From contig JALCLG010000001.1 in the NCBI GenBank assembly GCA_022647725.1, positions 1,404,001 to 1,468,000 on the forward strand: a stretch of DNA of 64,000 nt. Direction: 5' to 3'. The notes beneath the pieces were generated by a model. It was given only the letters and a program-made list of their open reading frames with translations. It had not been told where the DNA came from and made no database searches. The DNA comes from Bacilli bacterium (GTDB lineage Bacteria; Bacillota_I; Bacilli_A; RFN20; CAG-288). A program made the translations under genes and the position numbers. How positions within the stretch are numbered: the first letter of the stretch is position 1; each line of letters begins with the position of its first letter. Of the stretch, positions 15,892 through 25,388 are shown one piece after another.

Positions 15892-17586
15892 TTATTCCTG
15901 CTCCTTGTAAAGATAGGCAATCTTATGGGCACAAAGAAGAATATTCAGACCCAGGAACACCAGACCGGCAATCATCAGCTTGAGGCTGGGGACGACATAG
16001 TCTGCGCCGATGGAAAGGTAGTAGATGACGGCAATCAGAATGGCTAAGAAGAAGGCAGACAAGGTCACGAGAAGCAGGTTGTTGTTCTCCTTGCGTCCGC
16101 TGCCGAAACGGACGGCCGGTGCCTCAAATCCCAAGCCCGCCGAGAAGAGCAGATGCCCGAGGTAGAACGCGGAAGCCGCTACGGATAAGAAGATGGAGAC
16201 ATCCCCCTGGATTTTCTTGAACCAGCAGTAGAGCGACATCGACAGGATCACGGAGACGGTTCCGACCAGAGCCGGAAGGATCAGCTTGGACAATAAGAGG
16301 AAGCTCTGCTTCCGGGGATAGGTCTTGGACAGGGCCAGGACATCCTTCTCCGACAGATAGTCATCGGCAATGGCAAGGTTGGTATTGAAAGTCACCAACA
16401 GGATGATCAGCAGATTGAAGACCTGAATCAGGATATTGCCGAAGTCATTGGTATCCATGGCACCGAAGATCTTATTGAGAAGCATCACATAAGCGGGTAA
16501 AAAGGCAAAGATGGCAAAGGTTCCCAGGTAGGAGGACGGATCCTCGACCTGCAGCCGGAGCTCTTTCAGCAGCTGCATCCACACAAACGGACGTTCTTTG
16601 CCCGCTTTTTCTTTCCGGACCTTGCGGGGTTTGCTGTCGCTCTGGGCGGTCATGATGGAGAAGTAGACCGGATTCACTAGGAATAGCGTCACCAGGAAGA
16701 AGAGGGCAATCAGCCCCAAGGTGATGCCTAAGACAATCAGGGAACGGCCTCCGAAAGGAACGATGGTCATGCCGTTATAGTCGCCTAAGGCCAACTGGGT
16801 CATGCCGTAGGAGAAATAGAAGTGGTTGATATAGTACCTTAAGGTGTTCTGGATGGCCGTAAAGTAGGGCCCCCAGTTAGCAAAGATGCTGATGCGGTCC
16901 GGAATAAAGGACAGCAGATAGAAGACGAGATAAATAAAGAGAGCAACCAACCCGATTAAGAGTCCTGAACTCAGCCAAAGATGGCGTTTAAAGAAACCAA
17001 CAACGTAATAGCAGGGAACGGAGATGGCGGAGATGAAGCTGACTTCCAGAAGCGTGAACAGCAGCCAGATCAGGACCGGAATGATGAAATAATACCACGG
17101 GTAGCCGGCGGCCAGCATGAAGCCTAAGGAGAACGGCACCTCGACCAATAAGGTCTTCAAGGACTCCTTGAGGTAGAAGAAGACCAGGTGGGCAAAGAAG
17201 ATGGTGTTGCTGTTGCAGGGAAGGCTGACCAGGGATTTGGCGCTGTCCGAGAAATAAAGGATCTTCATCAGGTCGACCAAAGCGGAAATGAACCCGAGCC
17301 AGAAGACGGCCTCGGTCAAGAGCGAGACCACACTCAAAGGGACAAAGGAGAAGACGGAGAAGATGTTCAGTCTGGCACATAACGAGAAGAACAGGGAGGA
17401 GACATAAGTCAAGACCGCAAACAGGACGACATAGGAGATGGCGCGGATCAGATGGGCCTTGAAGCCTTTCCGTTCGCCTTTGAATTCGTTGTCCCAGAAA
17501 AGCCGGACTAAAAGGAACAGGTCTTTCCAGTCGGGAAGAACACGTTCCTGAAGCGATGCTTTGTTTTGTCCGGCCTTTGACGTCAT
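15892..17586 (-). CDS. ABC-2-type membrane permease, large
   Basis: A 564-residue membrane protein with about twelve hydrophobic segments and a basic loop near residues 310-330. Its size and layout resemble the membrane subunit of ABC-2-type exporters of Firmicutes, in which two sets of six helices are fused. It begins two bases after the stop of the ABC ATPase fusion gene and has no ATPase of its own. It is therefore the likely partner of the 17588-19984 product. Substrate unknown; lipid, peptide or antibiotic efflux are all possible. Confidence 0.75.
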   Translation of the reverse strand: MTSKAGQNKASLQERVLPDWKDLFLLVRLFWDNEFKGERKGFKAHLIRAISYVVLFAVLTYVSSLFFSLCARLNIFSVFSFVPLSVVSLLTEAVFWLGFISALVDLMKILYFSDSAKSLVSLPCNSNTIFFAHLVFFYLKESLKTLLVEVPFSLGFMLAAGYPWYYFIIPVLIWLLFTLLEVSFISAISVPCYYVVGFFKRHLWLSSGLLIGLVALFIYLVFYLLSFIPDRISIFANWGPYFTAIQNTLRYYINHFYFSYGMTQLALGDYNGMTIVPFGGRSLIVLGITLGLIALFFLVTLFLVNPVYFSIMTAQSDSKPRKVRKEKAGKERPFVWMQLLKELRLQVEDPSSYLGTFAIFAFLPAYVMLLNKIFGAMDTNDFGNILIQVFNLLIILLVTFNTNLAIADDYLSEKDVLALSKTYPRKQSFLLLSKLILPALVGTVSVILSMSLYCWFKKIQGDVSIFLSVAASAFYLGHLLFSAGLGFEAPAVRFGSGRKENNNLLLVTLSAFFLAILIAVIYYLSIGADYVVPSLKLMIAGLVFLGLNILLCAHKIAYLYKEQE

Positions 17587-17587
17587 T

Positions 17588-19984
17588 CTAAGCTCCTTCT
17601 TTGATCAGGGTTTCGGCTTCTTCCTTGCTGCTGGCGGTGACGGTGAGGAACTCCTTCTCCAGCGCCGCCCGTTTCGTCGGGTTGGCTGTCAGGTCGATGG
17701 TTTCCACCAACCGCCCTTTGTTGATGATGATGACCTCATCGCAGACATTCTCGACCACATCGATGATATGGGAGGAGAAGAAGACGATGTTGCCTTTACG
17801 GACATACTCCTTCATCATCTCCTTGATCTGGAAGATGGAGTTCGGATCGAGTCCAGTCATCGGCTCATCCAGAATCCAGATCTTCGGCTGATGGATCAAG
17901 GCACCGATGATGGTGATCTTCTGCTTCATGCCATGGGAGTAGGAGCTGATGGGCTGCGGGTAGGCCTCGGTCATCTCCAGCTTTGCCAGCAGTTCGGGAA
18001 GCCGGGCTGCCTTTTCTTCTTTGCTGACCCGGTAGAGGGAGGCGAGATAGTCGATGTACTGCTGACCGGTAAGGTTCTCATACAGCGCATAGTCATCTGG
18101 AACATAACCGACGCACATCTTGGCTTCGATTGGCTGGAACTTGGTATCAAAGCCACAGACTTTGATGCTGCCTTTGTCGTAGCCGTGAATGCCGACGATG
18201 GCTTTCAGCGTCGTCGACTTGCCGGCACCGTTCTTGCCTAAGAAGCCGTAGATCTTGCCTTGGGAGAGCTTGAAGGAGAGGTCGCTGACGGCATCGCTAC
18301 TGGCATTCTTGTATTTCTTATAAAGACCGACGACTTCCAAGGAGGGCTGAGCGGCTTTGATTTTCACAAGATCCATAGAACGGCTCCTTTCGATTTCCTG
18401 TCCGGAGAGAAGATAGCTTTCTTTTTCTTTCTGGAACTTCGTATCGGCCTGACGTAACTCAATCAGCTGGTTGACGGTGCGGAAGAGAATCTCATAGGCA
18501 TACCACATGGCAAAGGAGAGCCCGCAGTAGATGAGATAGAAGAGGAACCAGTAGAGCGGATAAAGATGATAGGTCAGACCGTTTGCCGTAAAGGAGTAAT
18601 CCTGGTGGTAGATGTTCTTGGCCCAGTCACCTAGCTTATTGACGATGAAGGTGGAGTTAAGGAAGAAGAAGTCCGTCGGCCGGTTGATGGCCGATTGATA
18701 GACGTTGACGAAAAGGACCAGCACGAAATAGACCAGGAAACCGATCATCGAATAGAAGTAATACTTGATCTTCGGCCGTTCATAGACGCCCAGCAGCATG
18801 ATCAGCACGGGCATGAAGAAGGCATACATATGGTTGGTGAAGAACTCGAAGGTGGTGGATGAGAAGGCAAGGTTGGTGGCACTCATGTTGGGCATCAGCA
18901 TGGCTAAGAGGGCACCGATGACATTGACGAAGACCGTGAAGTAGAAGAACCCATAGCTGTGGAAGACCAAGGTCAGAGGCACGATATACATGGCCGTGTT
19001 GCAAAGATGAAGCGGCAAGGCTTCCACGCTTTGGAAGGTCTCAATCCGGCGGATGGAGGCATAGGCAAAGAAGGTGGCTTCCGCGATGAAGAAAAGAAAC
19101 GCTTTTCTGTCCTTGGAATCAAATGGGAATAGAAGAACAAAATAGATAACAGGCAAAATAACAGAAAGATAGAGGAAGAAACGATGCAATGAATTGAAGC
19201 CGGTAGGTGAGGCGAGATTGCCGACGGCCTCCCCGAAAAGGTTCTTCGGCAGGTAGTCATTGATGTCATCCAGAATTAAGAGGACCGACCCGACAAAAAG
19301 CAGGTAGGCTAGCTTCTTCTTGTCGAGGACTAAAGGACTCTCCCAGGTCTGGGTCTCCAGCCCTAAGGCTAACCCCAGCTCGAAGGACATCAGCAAAGCC
19401 CGCGGATAAAAGGCACCGCCGGCCATGGAGCCGACGATGCCTTGCATCAGAAACGGATAGACTAAAAAGGCAGCAAAGGTCAGCGGAAGACTGAGATACC
19501 GGACGATGCCCTTGAGGGTGTCGGATCCCAAGAAAGCCTCAATCAGGACAAAGAGCATAGCCCCAATCATTCCGTTGGTGGCTAAGGCACTGAGACAGAC
19601 CTCCGCAGGAGTCATGAAGTCGCTCTTTAAGGCAACGACGTTTTCCAGATAATCGTGACTGGCATAGAAGCGGCAAAAAAACAGAACAAAGAGAAGGATC
19701 GCCATTGCCTTTTTAAGAGTCTGCTGTCTTGCTTCGGGCGTCTGTATGGCTGCTTGGAAAGCTTTGGAAAGCTTATGCCTGGCTTCCTTTTTGAAGCAGA
19801 GAACCTTACTGAAGCGAGGCAACAGCCAGAAGGCAGCTAAGACCAAAAGCAAGGACAGGAAAATAATCCAGCCTTCCAAGGCAAACGTGCCTTTGGAAGG
19901 AAGAAAAGAGTAAATCAAAGCAACAAGACCAACGCAAAAGAGAAGACAGCCCTCAAGCAGGATTCTTTTGCGGAGAGAAGTCAT
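17588..19984 (-). CDS. Multi-span membrane protein fused to an ABC ATPase
   Basis: A 798-residue fusion. Residues 1 to about 520 carry twelve or more hydrophobic segments; the stretch around LPLHLCNTAMYIVPLTLVFH and FFTNHMYAFFMPVLIML resembles the YwaF/TMEM164-like integral membrane family. After a charged linker (about 525-560) comes a complete ABC ATPase: Walker A GKNGAGKST near 582, signature SHGMKQK (a shortened LSGGQ-type), Walker B IWILDEPMTGLDP and H-loop FSSHI. The ATPase resembles the CcmA/YhcG group that drives ABC-2 permeases, and the next gene supplies such a permease. A membrane domain of this kind joined N-terminally to the ATPase is unusual. Confidence 0.8.
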   Translation of the reverse strand: MTSLRKRILLEGCLLFCVGLVALIYSFLPSKGTFALEGWIIFLSLLLVLAAFWLLPRFSKVLCFKKEARHKLSKAFQAAIQTPEARQQTLKKAMAILLFVLFFCRFYASHDYLENVVALKSDFMTPAEVCLSALATNGMIGAMLFVLIEAFLGSDTLKGIVRYLSLPLTFAAFLVYPFLMQGIVGSMAGGAFYPRALLMSFELGLALGLETQTWESPLVLDKKKLAYLLFVGSVLLILDDINDYLPKNLFGEAVGNLASPTGFNSLHRFFLYLSVILPVIYFVLLFPFDSKDRKAFLFFIAEATFFAYASIRRIETFQSVEALPLHLCNTAMYIVPLTLVFHSYGFFYFTVFVNVIGALLAMLMPNMSATNLAFSSTTFEFFTNHMYAFFMPVLIMLLGVYERPKIKYYFYSMIGFLVYFVLVLFVNVYQSAINRPTDFFFLNSTFIVNKLGDWAKNIYHQDYSFTANGLTYHLYPLYWFLFYLIYCGLSFAMWYAYEILFRTVNQLIELRQADTKFQKEKESYLLSGQEIERSRSMDLVKIKAAQPSLEVVGLYKKYKNASSDAVSDLSFKLSQGKIYGFLGKNGAGKSTTLKAIVGIHGYDKGSIKVCGFDTKFQPIEAKMCVGYVPDDYALYENLTGQQYIDYLASLYRVSKEEKAARLPELLAKLEMTEAYPQPISSYSHGMKQKITIIGALIHQPKIWILDEPMTGLDPNSIFQIKEMMKEYVRKGNIVFFSSHIIDVVENVCDEVIIINKGRLVETIDLTANPTKRAALEKEFLTVTASSKEEAETLIKEGA

Positions 19985-19990
19985 GGATTC

Positions 19991-22786
19991 CTAGGCAGAA
20001 TAGTCGTCAAGCGTGGTGACGACTCCATAGGCATTTGAACCCAGATACGCCGAATATTTCGTTGGATCAGAAGCATCACCGCCTAAATCCGAACCCATCG
20101 TATAGATAGCCATGTATCCTTTCTTATAGAAGTCCGTAGAAACGACGCCATCAGTTGCCTGTTTCGTTAAGAATGTCTTTGGGTTGACTAAGGAGTACGT
20201 GCTCAGGTTGGTCGCATCGGTGGCATAGACAGCAGCAAAGTTAGCAGTCGTGGCATCCGTCATCGTCTTGAAGAAGGTTGTCGTTCCGCCGTTCTTCAGC
20301 ATATAGTTCAGACCGTAATCCGTGGTATAGAGAGCCTGCTGGTAAGCGGCACCGCTATCGGAAGCGGCATTGGCAAGCCCTGTCTCCAATGCGGTCTTAC
20401 CGCTTTGATAGGCAACAATCGGCTCGACACCGATCGTCGTACCGCCGCACATGGCGGCAGCGGTAGCGCTGGCACCGGCAGATCTGACCATATTCAAAAC
20501 CAGCAAGTTCATCTTGTTGACACTGTTATCGACGGTCACAAAGGTTTTGCTCTTGACCTGGAACAGCGGATTGACATTCATTAACGTTGGCAAGGCCGTC
20601 TCGACACCATAGATGGCAAACCAGCCACCCGTGCCGGAGACTTTGTTCTCAAGAACCGTATTGTCATCCACGACAATATTGGCAGGCTGCCATTTATCTT
20701 GGGTCAAGCCAGCACTCACATTGTCAGCAGTATAACCATGGCCCTGGTTGAAGATGAGCGGGCCGCCGGCATTCCGTAATTCCGATCCCCTGACGTTGAT
20801 GGTACCAACATCATAATTGAAGAGAGAACAGGAATAGGTATCGGAGATACGGGAATTGACAATGCTGAGCTAAGGGCTGAAGGAAACAACGGCGTTGTTG
20901 ACAATATTGAAATCATTGGAACCATTGTAGGCCGAGAGGAAGAACTTATTGGCAATGCAATTCTCCATGGTGTTTTTGCCGAAGAAGGTCTTCATGAAGA
21001 TCAGACCGCCTTCATGAGACAGATCCGAACTGGTGATGCCTTGGTTGCCGACAGCCATCAGATCATAGACATTGAGGCCAGATTCGGAATTGTAGGTATT
21101 GCCGAGATTATTCCCTTCGGCTTTTTCTTTCCAAAGGTAGTTGCTGAAAACAGCGGCATGAGAATCAACATGAGTCGTTCCGCTGGCTTTGGCCTGACCG
21201 CCAGTATCTCCCACTGGCGTTACAATCTTAGGAACGTCATCGCCAATTGTTAACTTATGGAAGTTGCCAAAGACATTAAGTGTCTTATTGGTTTCTGTCG
21301 GAACAAAATGGACTAAATAAGATCCATCTTTATAGGAACCGACCACATCATCGATGCAGCCTTCCGATTTGGACCAAAGATAGACGGAAGGCAGAACATC
21401 TTTGGTGATGGTGATATCTGCTTGGAAGACACCATTGGCAAAAGTCAGATAATTGCCATTATCATCCTTCGGGAAGCTATGGGCCTCACGATAGGCCGTC
21501 AGATCAATGGTCTGCTTGGACGTATTTTCTTCATCATCCTTGGTGGCGTTGTTGAGGACAAAGAGATCCGAGGCGGTATTGATGTTGTAGCCGCTGACAA
21601 CGCTCATTTCATAGGTAATGTCAGGGAACTTGGTCTTATCGGCTGAGCCACTGTAGGAATAAATCAGTTTGAAGATACCAGTGACGGTATCCTTGAAATT
21701 GACATCGCCAGTCGTGGAAAGCTTCTCAATATCCGCCGTTTCAAAATAGTCGCTGAGAACCAGCGGATTGCCCGAGTCATCCGTTAACGAGACGGTCGTA
21801 TCGTAAAGCCGGGTATAGGTGGTCGGATTGCCTTGGCTGTCGGCAGCCTTAATCACCGGCATCAGATTGACTGCATTGTAATTGCCTAAATGGAAGGCAG
21901 ACTTCTCCATGAAGGAGCTGGTTGTTCCATCTTTGGCAGCGGAGGTTGAATTCTTGCTGGTGAGATAAGACGAATAGGCCGGGCTGGCAACCCAGCCTGT
22001 CGGCGTGGCCTTCTGCTCGCTGGTATAGACGGTATAGGAGACTTTATCCGATAAAGAAAGCGTCCCTGTGGTATAGGTGATGGTGAAATCAAAGGTGCCG
22101 GTCTTGCCGGTTTCACTGGTGAGATCGATGGTGGAATGAGTGACGGAAGCATCCGTGGCCGCGATGGTGGAAAGAACAAAGCCATCGGAATTCAGGAGAT
22201 TGATCTGAATGGTGCTGTAATCGACAGTATCTCCGAGATAATACTTGCTGCTGACCGAAGCCGGAACTATCTTGGCCGATGTCACGGTCGTATTGTAGGT
22301 CGCCTGAACCGAATAGTGGATGGTTGCCGTATAGGACTTTCCTGAGAAGGTGAATGTCAGCGTGAAGACGGCATCCTCCACGGCTTTTGAGGTATCGATG
22401 GCGGCATAGGTGAAGGACGTCTTGTTCTTGCCGATGCTGATGGGATCGCCTAAGACATCGCCGGCCTTGTTATAGGCGGTGATCTGAATGGCATCATAAT
22501 TGACGGTGGCATTGAGGACGATCTTGCTGTTGAAGGACGACTCCACGATGCTGATATGGTCAATCGTGGTATCCTTGGCCGGTGAGGTCGAAACCGAGGC
22601 CGAAGCGGAAGCCACCGAGGTGGAAGCCACATTCGAGGTCGGCGACGTGCTGGTGGCAGCCGAGACCGTCGTAGAAGCAGAGGCGGCATTGGAGGCGGAG
22701 GTTGTCGCTATCAGTTTGCAGGCACTGAAAACAACACAGGATGACGCAATTAACGAGACTACGGCCAGAAGATTCCTTCTATGCAT
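19991..22786 (-). pseudogene. Large Ig-like/beta-helix lipoprotein interrupted by an in-frame TAG
   Basis: One reading frame of 931 codons is broken by a single TAG at 20872-20870; the 638-residue front and the tail (with ATG at 20719) are in the same frame with protein-like sequence right across the stop. The start at 22786 has AAAGGAGG and a lipobox VFSAC (Cys22), followed by a Ser/Ala/Thr linker to about residue 70. Two similar Ig-like domains follow (about 72-165 and 166-260). The C-terminal half has Asn/Gly-rich turns repeated at short intervals (NCIANKFFLSAYNG, NVRGSELRNAGGP) like a right-handed beta helix. It heads the exporter operon. One base change, read error or stop readthrough would each explain the TAG. 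Confidence 0.8.
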
Positions 22787-22831
22787 CTTTCGATGCCTCC
22801 TTTATTGCTCAGCTCATCTCAAAGTAACTCC

Positions 22832-22860
22832 ATTATAGGACCTTTGGTGAGAAACACAAA
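22832..22860 (-). promoter_or_regulatory. Promoter of the lipoprotein-exporter operon
   Basis: Minus-strand TATAAT at 22837-22832 with a weak TTTGTG 17 bp upstream (22860-22855). The leader to the lipoprotein ATG is about 40 nt. Confidence 0.55.
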
Positions 22861-23027
22861 ATAAGTAAGTTTATTTTATCCTTGGCCATGGATGAATCCA
22901 TTTTTCCAAACATCAATAATCAACAGCATGGTATCTTCTGTCCATTATTTTTAACAGTTCAGGCTTTTCCTGTTTTTTCACAGGGCCGATTGTCTTAAAA
23001 TAGTAGGCATACAAAGGATCACTGCTT

Positions 23028-25334
23028 ATGATTGAAATTCTCGACAAGGAGATTCTGGTCTCGACGGCTCATACCTCGTTAGTGCTCTCTCACCGTTATG
23101 CGGAAAAGCTTGTCATCAGCTATTACGGACAGAAATTGATTTCTAAGGATGAAGTCAGTTCCTTAGTCCGCCGTTATCCCTATGGTCAGGGAAACGAAGC
23201 GTCGTTGGATGAAAAAGACAATGTCGGACTCTCCGAGAATGAACTGGCGATGGATGTCTCGGTGATGGGACATAGTGATTTCTTCTCGCCGAGTCTCGTA
23301 TTGGAACGTCCGGAATCGGCTACCTTTGACTTGGTCTTTGAAAAAGCCGAAGCCGTCAAGCCGAGCCTCTTACCGGATTTCCCGACCCCGCATGGTGCCA
23401 AAGAAGAACTGGTCATCACCTTAGCTGACAAGCGGATGTCGGTTCAGGTCGAGATCCACTATGTCGTCTACGACAAAGAAGACGTGATTGGAAAATATCT
23501 TGTCATCCATAATTTAGGAGAGACTCTCTTAGCCATCCGCAAAGCCATGTCCTTGACTCTCTGCCTGGTGAACCATTCCGATACCTTGGTCTCCACCTAT
23601 GGCACCTGGGCCGGCGAACTCAATCTCAGCGAAGAGACGATTCATCCCGGCAAGAAGGTTCTGGAGTCCTTATCCGGATCCTCCTCGAGCCGTCACAATC
23701 CTTTCTTCATGGTCAAGGAGAAGTACTGCACGCCGATGGCTGGCGTCTGCTATGGCTTCAATCTCGTCTATTCTGGCAATCATGAGGAATCTGTAGAGAT
23801 GGATGCCTTTTCCAATCTTCGCATTCAATCCGGAATTGCCTCTACCGGCTTTAACTATTCCTTGCCTAAGAACGAAGCCTTCACAACTCCGATGGCCGTG
23901 ATGACGTATTCGGCTTCCGGAACCAATGGGTTAGCTCAGCAGATGAGTGTCTTTGTGACGGAACATATCCTGCCGGTGGCTTGGAAGGATAAGCCGCGTC
24001 CGATTGTCTATAACAACTGGGAAGCCACCTTCATGAAGTTCACCAAAGGCAAGCTTGTCTCCCTGATGAAGAAAGCCAAAGCCTTAGGGATTGAACTCTT
24101 TGTCCTGGATGATGGCTGGTTTTCTACCCGCAACGATGATCAGCATGGCTTAGGCAATTGGGAATGCAACACCAAGAAGCTTCCGGGCGGCCTGAAAGCC
24201 TTAGCCAATGAGGCCAAGAAGCTCGGCCTTCAGTTTGGCATCTGGATGGAACCGGAAATGGTCAATGATGATGCACCGGTCTACAAGGAGCATCCGGACT
24301 GGATCATCCGGGACGGCATTCATACGCCTTTGAAAGGCCGGCACCAGTTCACCTTGGATCTCTCCAAGAAGGAAGTCCAGGATTTTGTCGTTGACAGTGT
24401 CTCTAAGACCCTGGCCAGTGCGCCGATTTCGTATCTCAAATGGGATTATAACCGCAATATGACCGATCTTCCGAGACTTGACTATTCGTTAGGCTATCTC
24501 AAAGGACTCTACTCGGTCTTAACGAGAATCATGACGGCCTTCCCGGATGTTCTCTTTGAGAACTGTGCCTCCGGCGGCAACCGCTTTGACCTGGGAATGC
24601 TTTCCTTCTTTGCCCAGTCCTGGATGAGCGATGACACGGATTCCTATCAGCGGGAGAAGATCCAAGGCGGAGCAAGCTTCGGCTATCCCTTATCGGTGAT
24701 GTCGAACCATGTGGCCGCCAAGACCTCCAACCAGCTCTTACGGAAGACACCCTTGGATGACAAGTTCGATGTCGCCTGCTTCGGCATCTTAGGCTATGAA
24801 CTCGATCTCAACGATCTTTATCCGGCCGATAAGAAGGTCATCTCCCAGCAGACAGCCTTCTATAAGGAACACCGAAAGACCCTGCAATTCGGAGCGTTGT
24901 CTTTGCTTAACGAAGAAGGCGAGGACGAGGATAGGATGATTCAGGCCCAGAGCGACGAGGAGACCCTCGTCGGTCTGTATAAGAAGCTGCAGAAGCCGGC
25001 TCCGAAGGAAGCCCATCTGCAAGCTTTCGGCCTTAAAGAGGACACCCTCTATGAGTATCAGACTCGGCAGCACTCCTTCCCGCTGCAGCAGTTTGGCAAT
25101 CTGGTCAACATGGTGGCACCAGTGCATCTCAGCGAGGACGGCGTTTTGGTTTCGATGCTGGCCAAGCATGTCGATATGAAAGGCGAAGTCGATAAAGGCG
25201 TGGTCTCCGGCGCTGCTCTTTTAAGTGGCGGTCCGGTTCTTTCCCAGGAGTGGTCCGGCGTCGGCTACGATGATCGGATCCGTCTGATGGGAGACTTCGG
25301 AACCCGTCTGTACGTCATCAAAGAGAAAAAATAA
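23028..25334 (+). CDS. Alpha-galactosidase (GH36)
   Basis: A 768-residue glycoside hydrolase that removes terminal alpha-galactose from sugars such as melibiose and raffinose. The N-terminal beta-sandwich (to about residue 320) is followed by the catalytic barrel with DDGWFSTRNDD, nucleophile Asp473 in LKWDYNRNMTD, and the acid/base region SWMSDDTD (Asp535-538) after FENCASGGNRFD. A C-terminal beta domain completes the fold. There is no signal peptide, so it acts in the cytoplasm on imported sugar. The start is preceded by AAAGGA. A TAAAAT -10 at 22996-23001 suggests its own promoter. It is slightly longer than typical bacterial AgaA proteins (about 730). Confidence 0.95.
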   Translation: MIEILDKEILVSTAHTSLVLSHRYAEKLVISYYGQKLISKDEVSSLVRRYPYGQGNEASLDEKDNVGLSENELAMDVSVMGHSDFFSPSLVLERPESATFDLVFEKAEAVKPSLLPDFPTPHGAKEELVITLADKRMSVQVEIHYVVYDKEDVIGKYLVIHNLGETLLAIRKAMSLTLCLVNHSDTLVSTYGTWAGELNLSEETIHPGKKVLESLSGSSSSRHNPFFMVKEKYCTPMAGVCYGFNLVYSGNHEESVEMDAFSNLRIQSGIASTGFNYSLPKNEAFTTPMAVMTYSASGTNGLAQQMSVFVTEHILPVAWKDKPRPIVYNNWEATFMKFTKGKLVSLMKKAKALGIELFVLDDGWFSTRNDDQHGLGNWECNTKKLPGGLKALANEAKKLGLQFGIWMEPEMVNDDAPVYKEHPDWIIRDGIHTPLKGRHQFTLDLSKKEVQDFVVDSVSKTLASAPISYLKWDYNRNMTDLPRLDYSLGYLKGLYSVLTRIMTAFPDVLFENCASGGNRFDLGMLSFFAQSWMSDDTDSYQREKIQGGASFGYPLSVMSNHVAAKTSNQLLRKTPLDDKFDVACFGILGYELDLNDLYPADKKVISQQTAFYKEHRKTLQFGALSLLNEEGEDEDRMIQAQSDEETLVGLYKKLQKPAPKEAHLQAFGLKEDTLYEYQTRQHSFPLQQFGNLVNMVAPVHLSEDGVLVSMLAKHVDMKGEVDKGVVSGAALLSGGPVLSQEWSGVGYDDRIRLMGDFGTRLYVIKEKK

Positions 25335-25351
25335 AGTCTATTCCAACGGAA

Positions 25352-25385
25352 AAGCAGGAGCCGGCTTGTGCTGACTCCTGCTTTC
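25352..25385. terminator. Convergent hairpin between GH36 and the kinase-like gene
   Basis: AAAGCAGGAG pairs with CTCCTGCTTT across a 14-nt loop. T-runs are short, so termination may be inefficient. It sits between two converging genes. Confidence 0.6.
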
Positions 25386-25388
25386 CAG

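Noticed and set aside
20870..20872. TAG reassigned to an amino acid in this organism
   Set aside because: Several well-defined genes in the window end at TAG in the expected place, for example 3367-3369 and 17588-17590.
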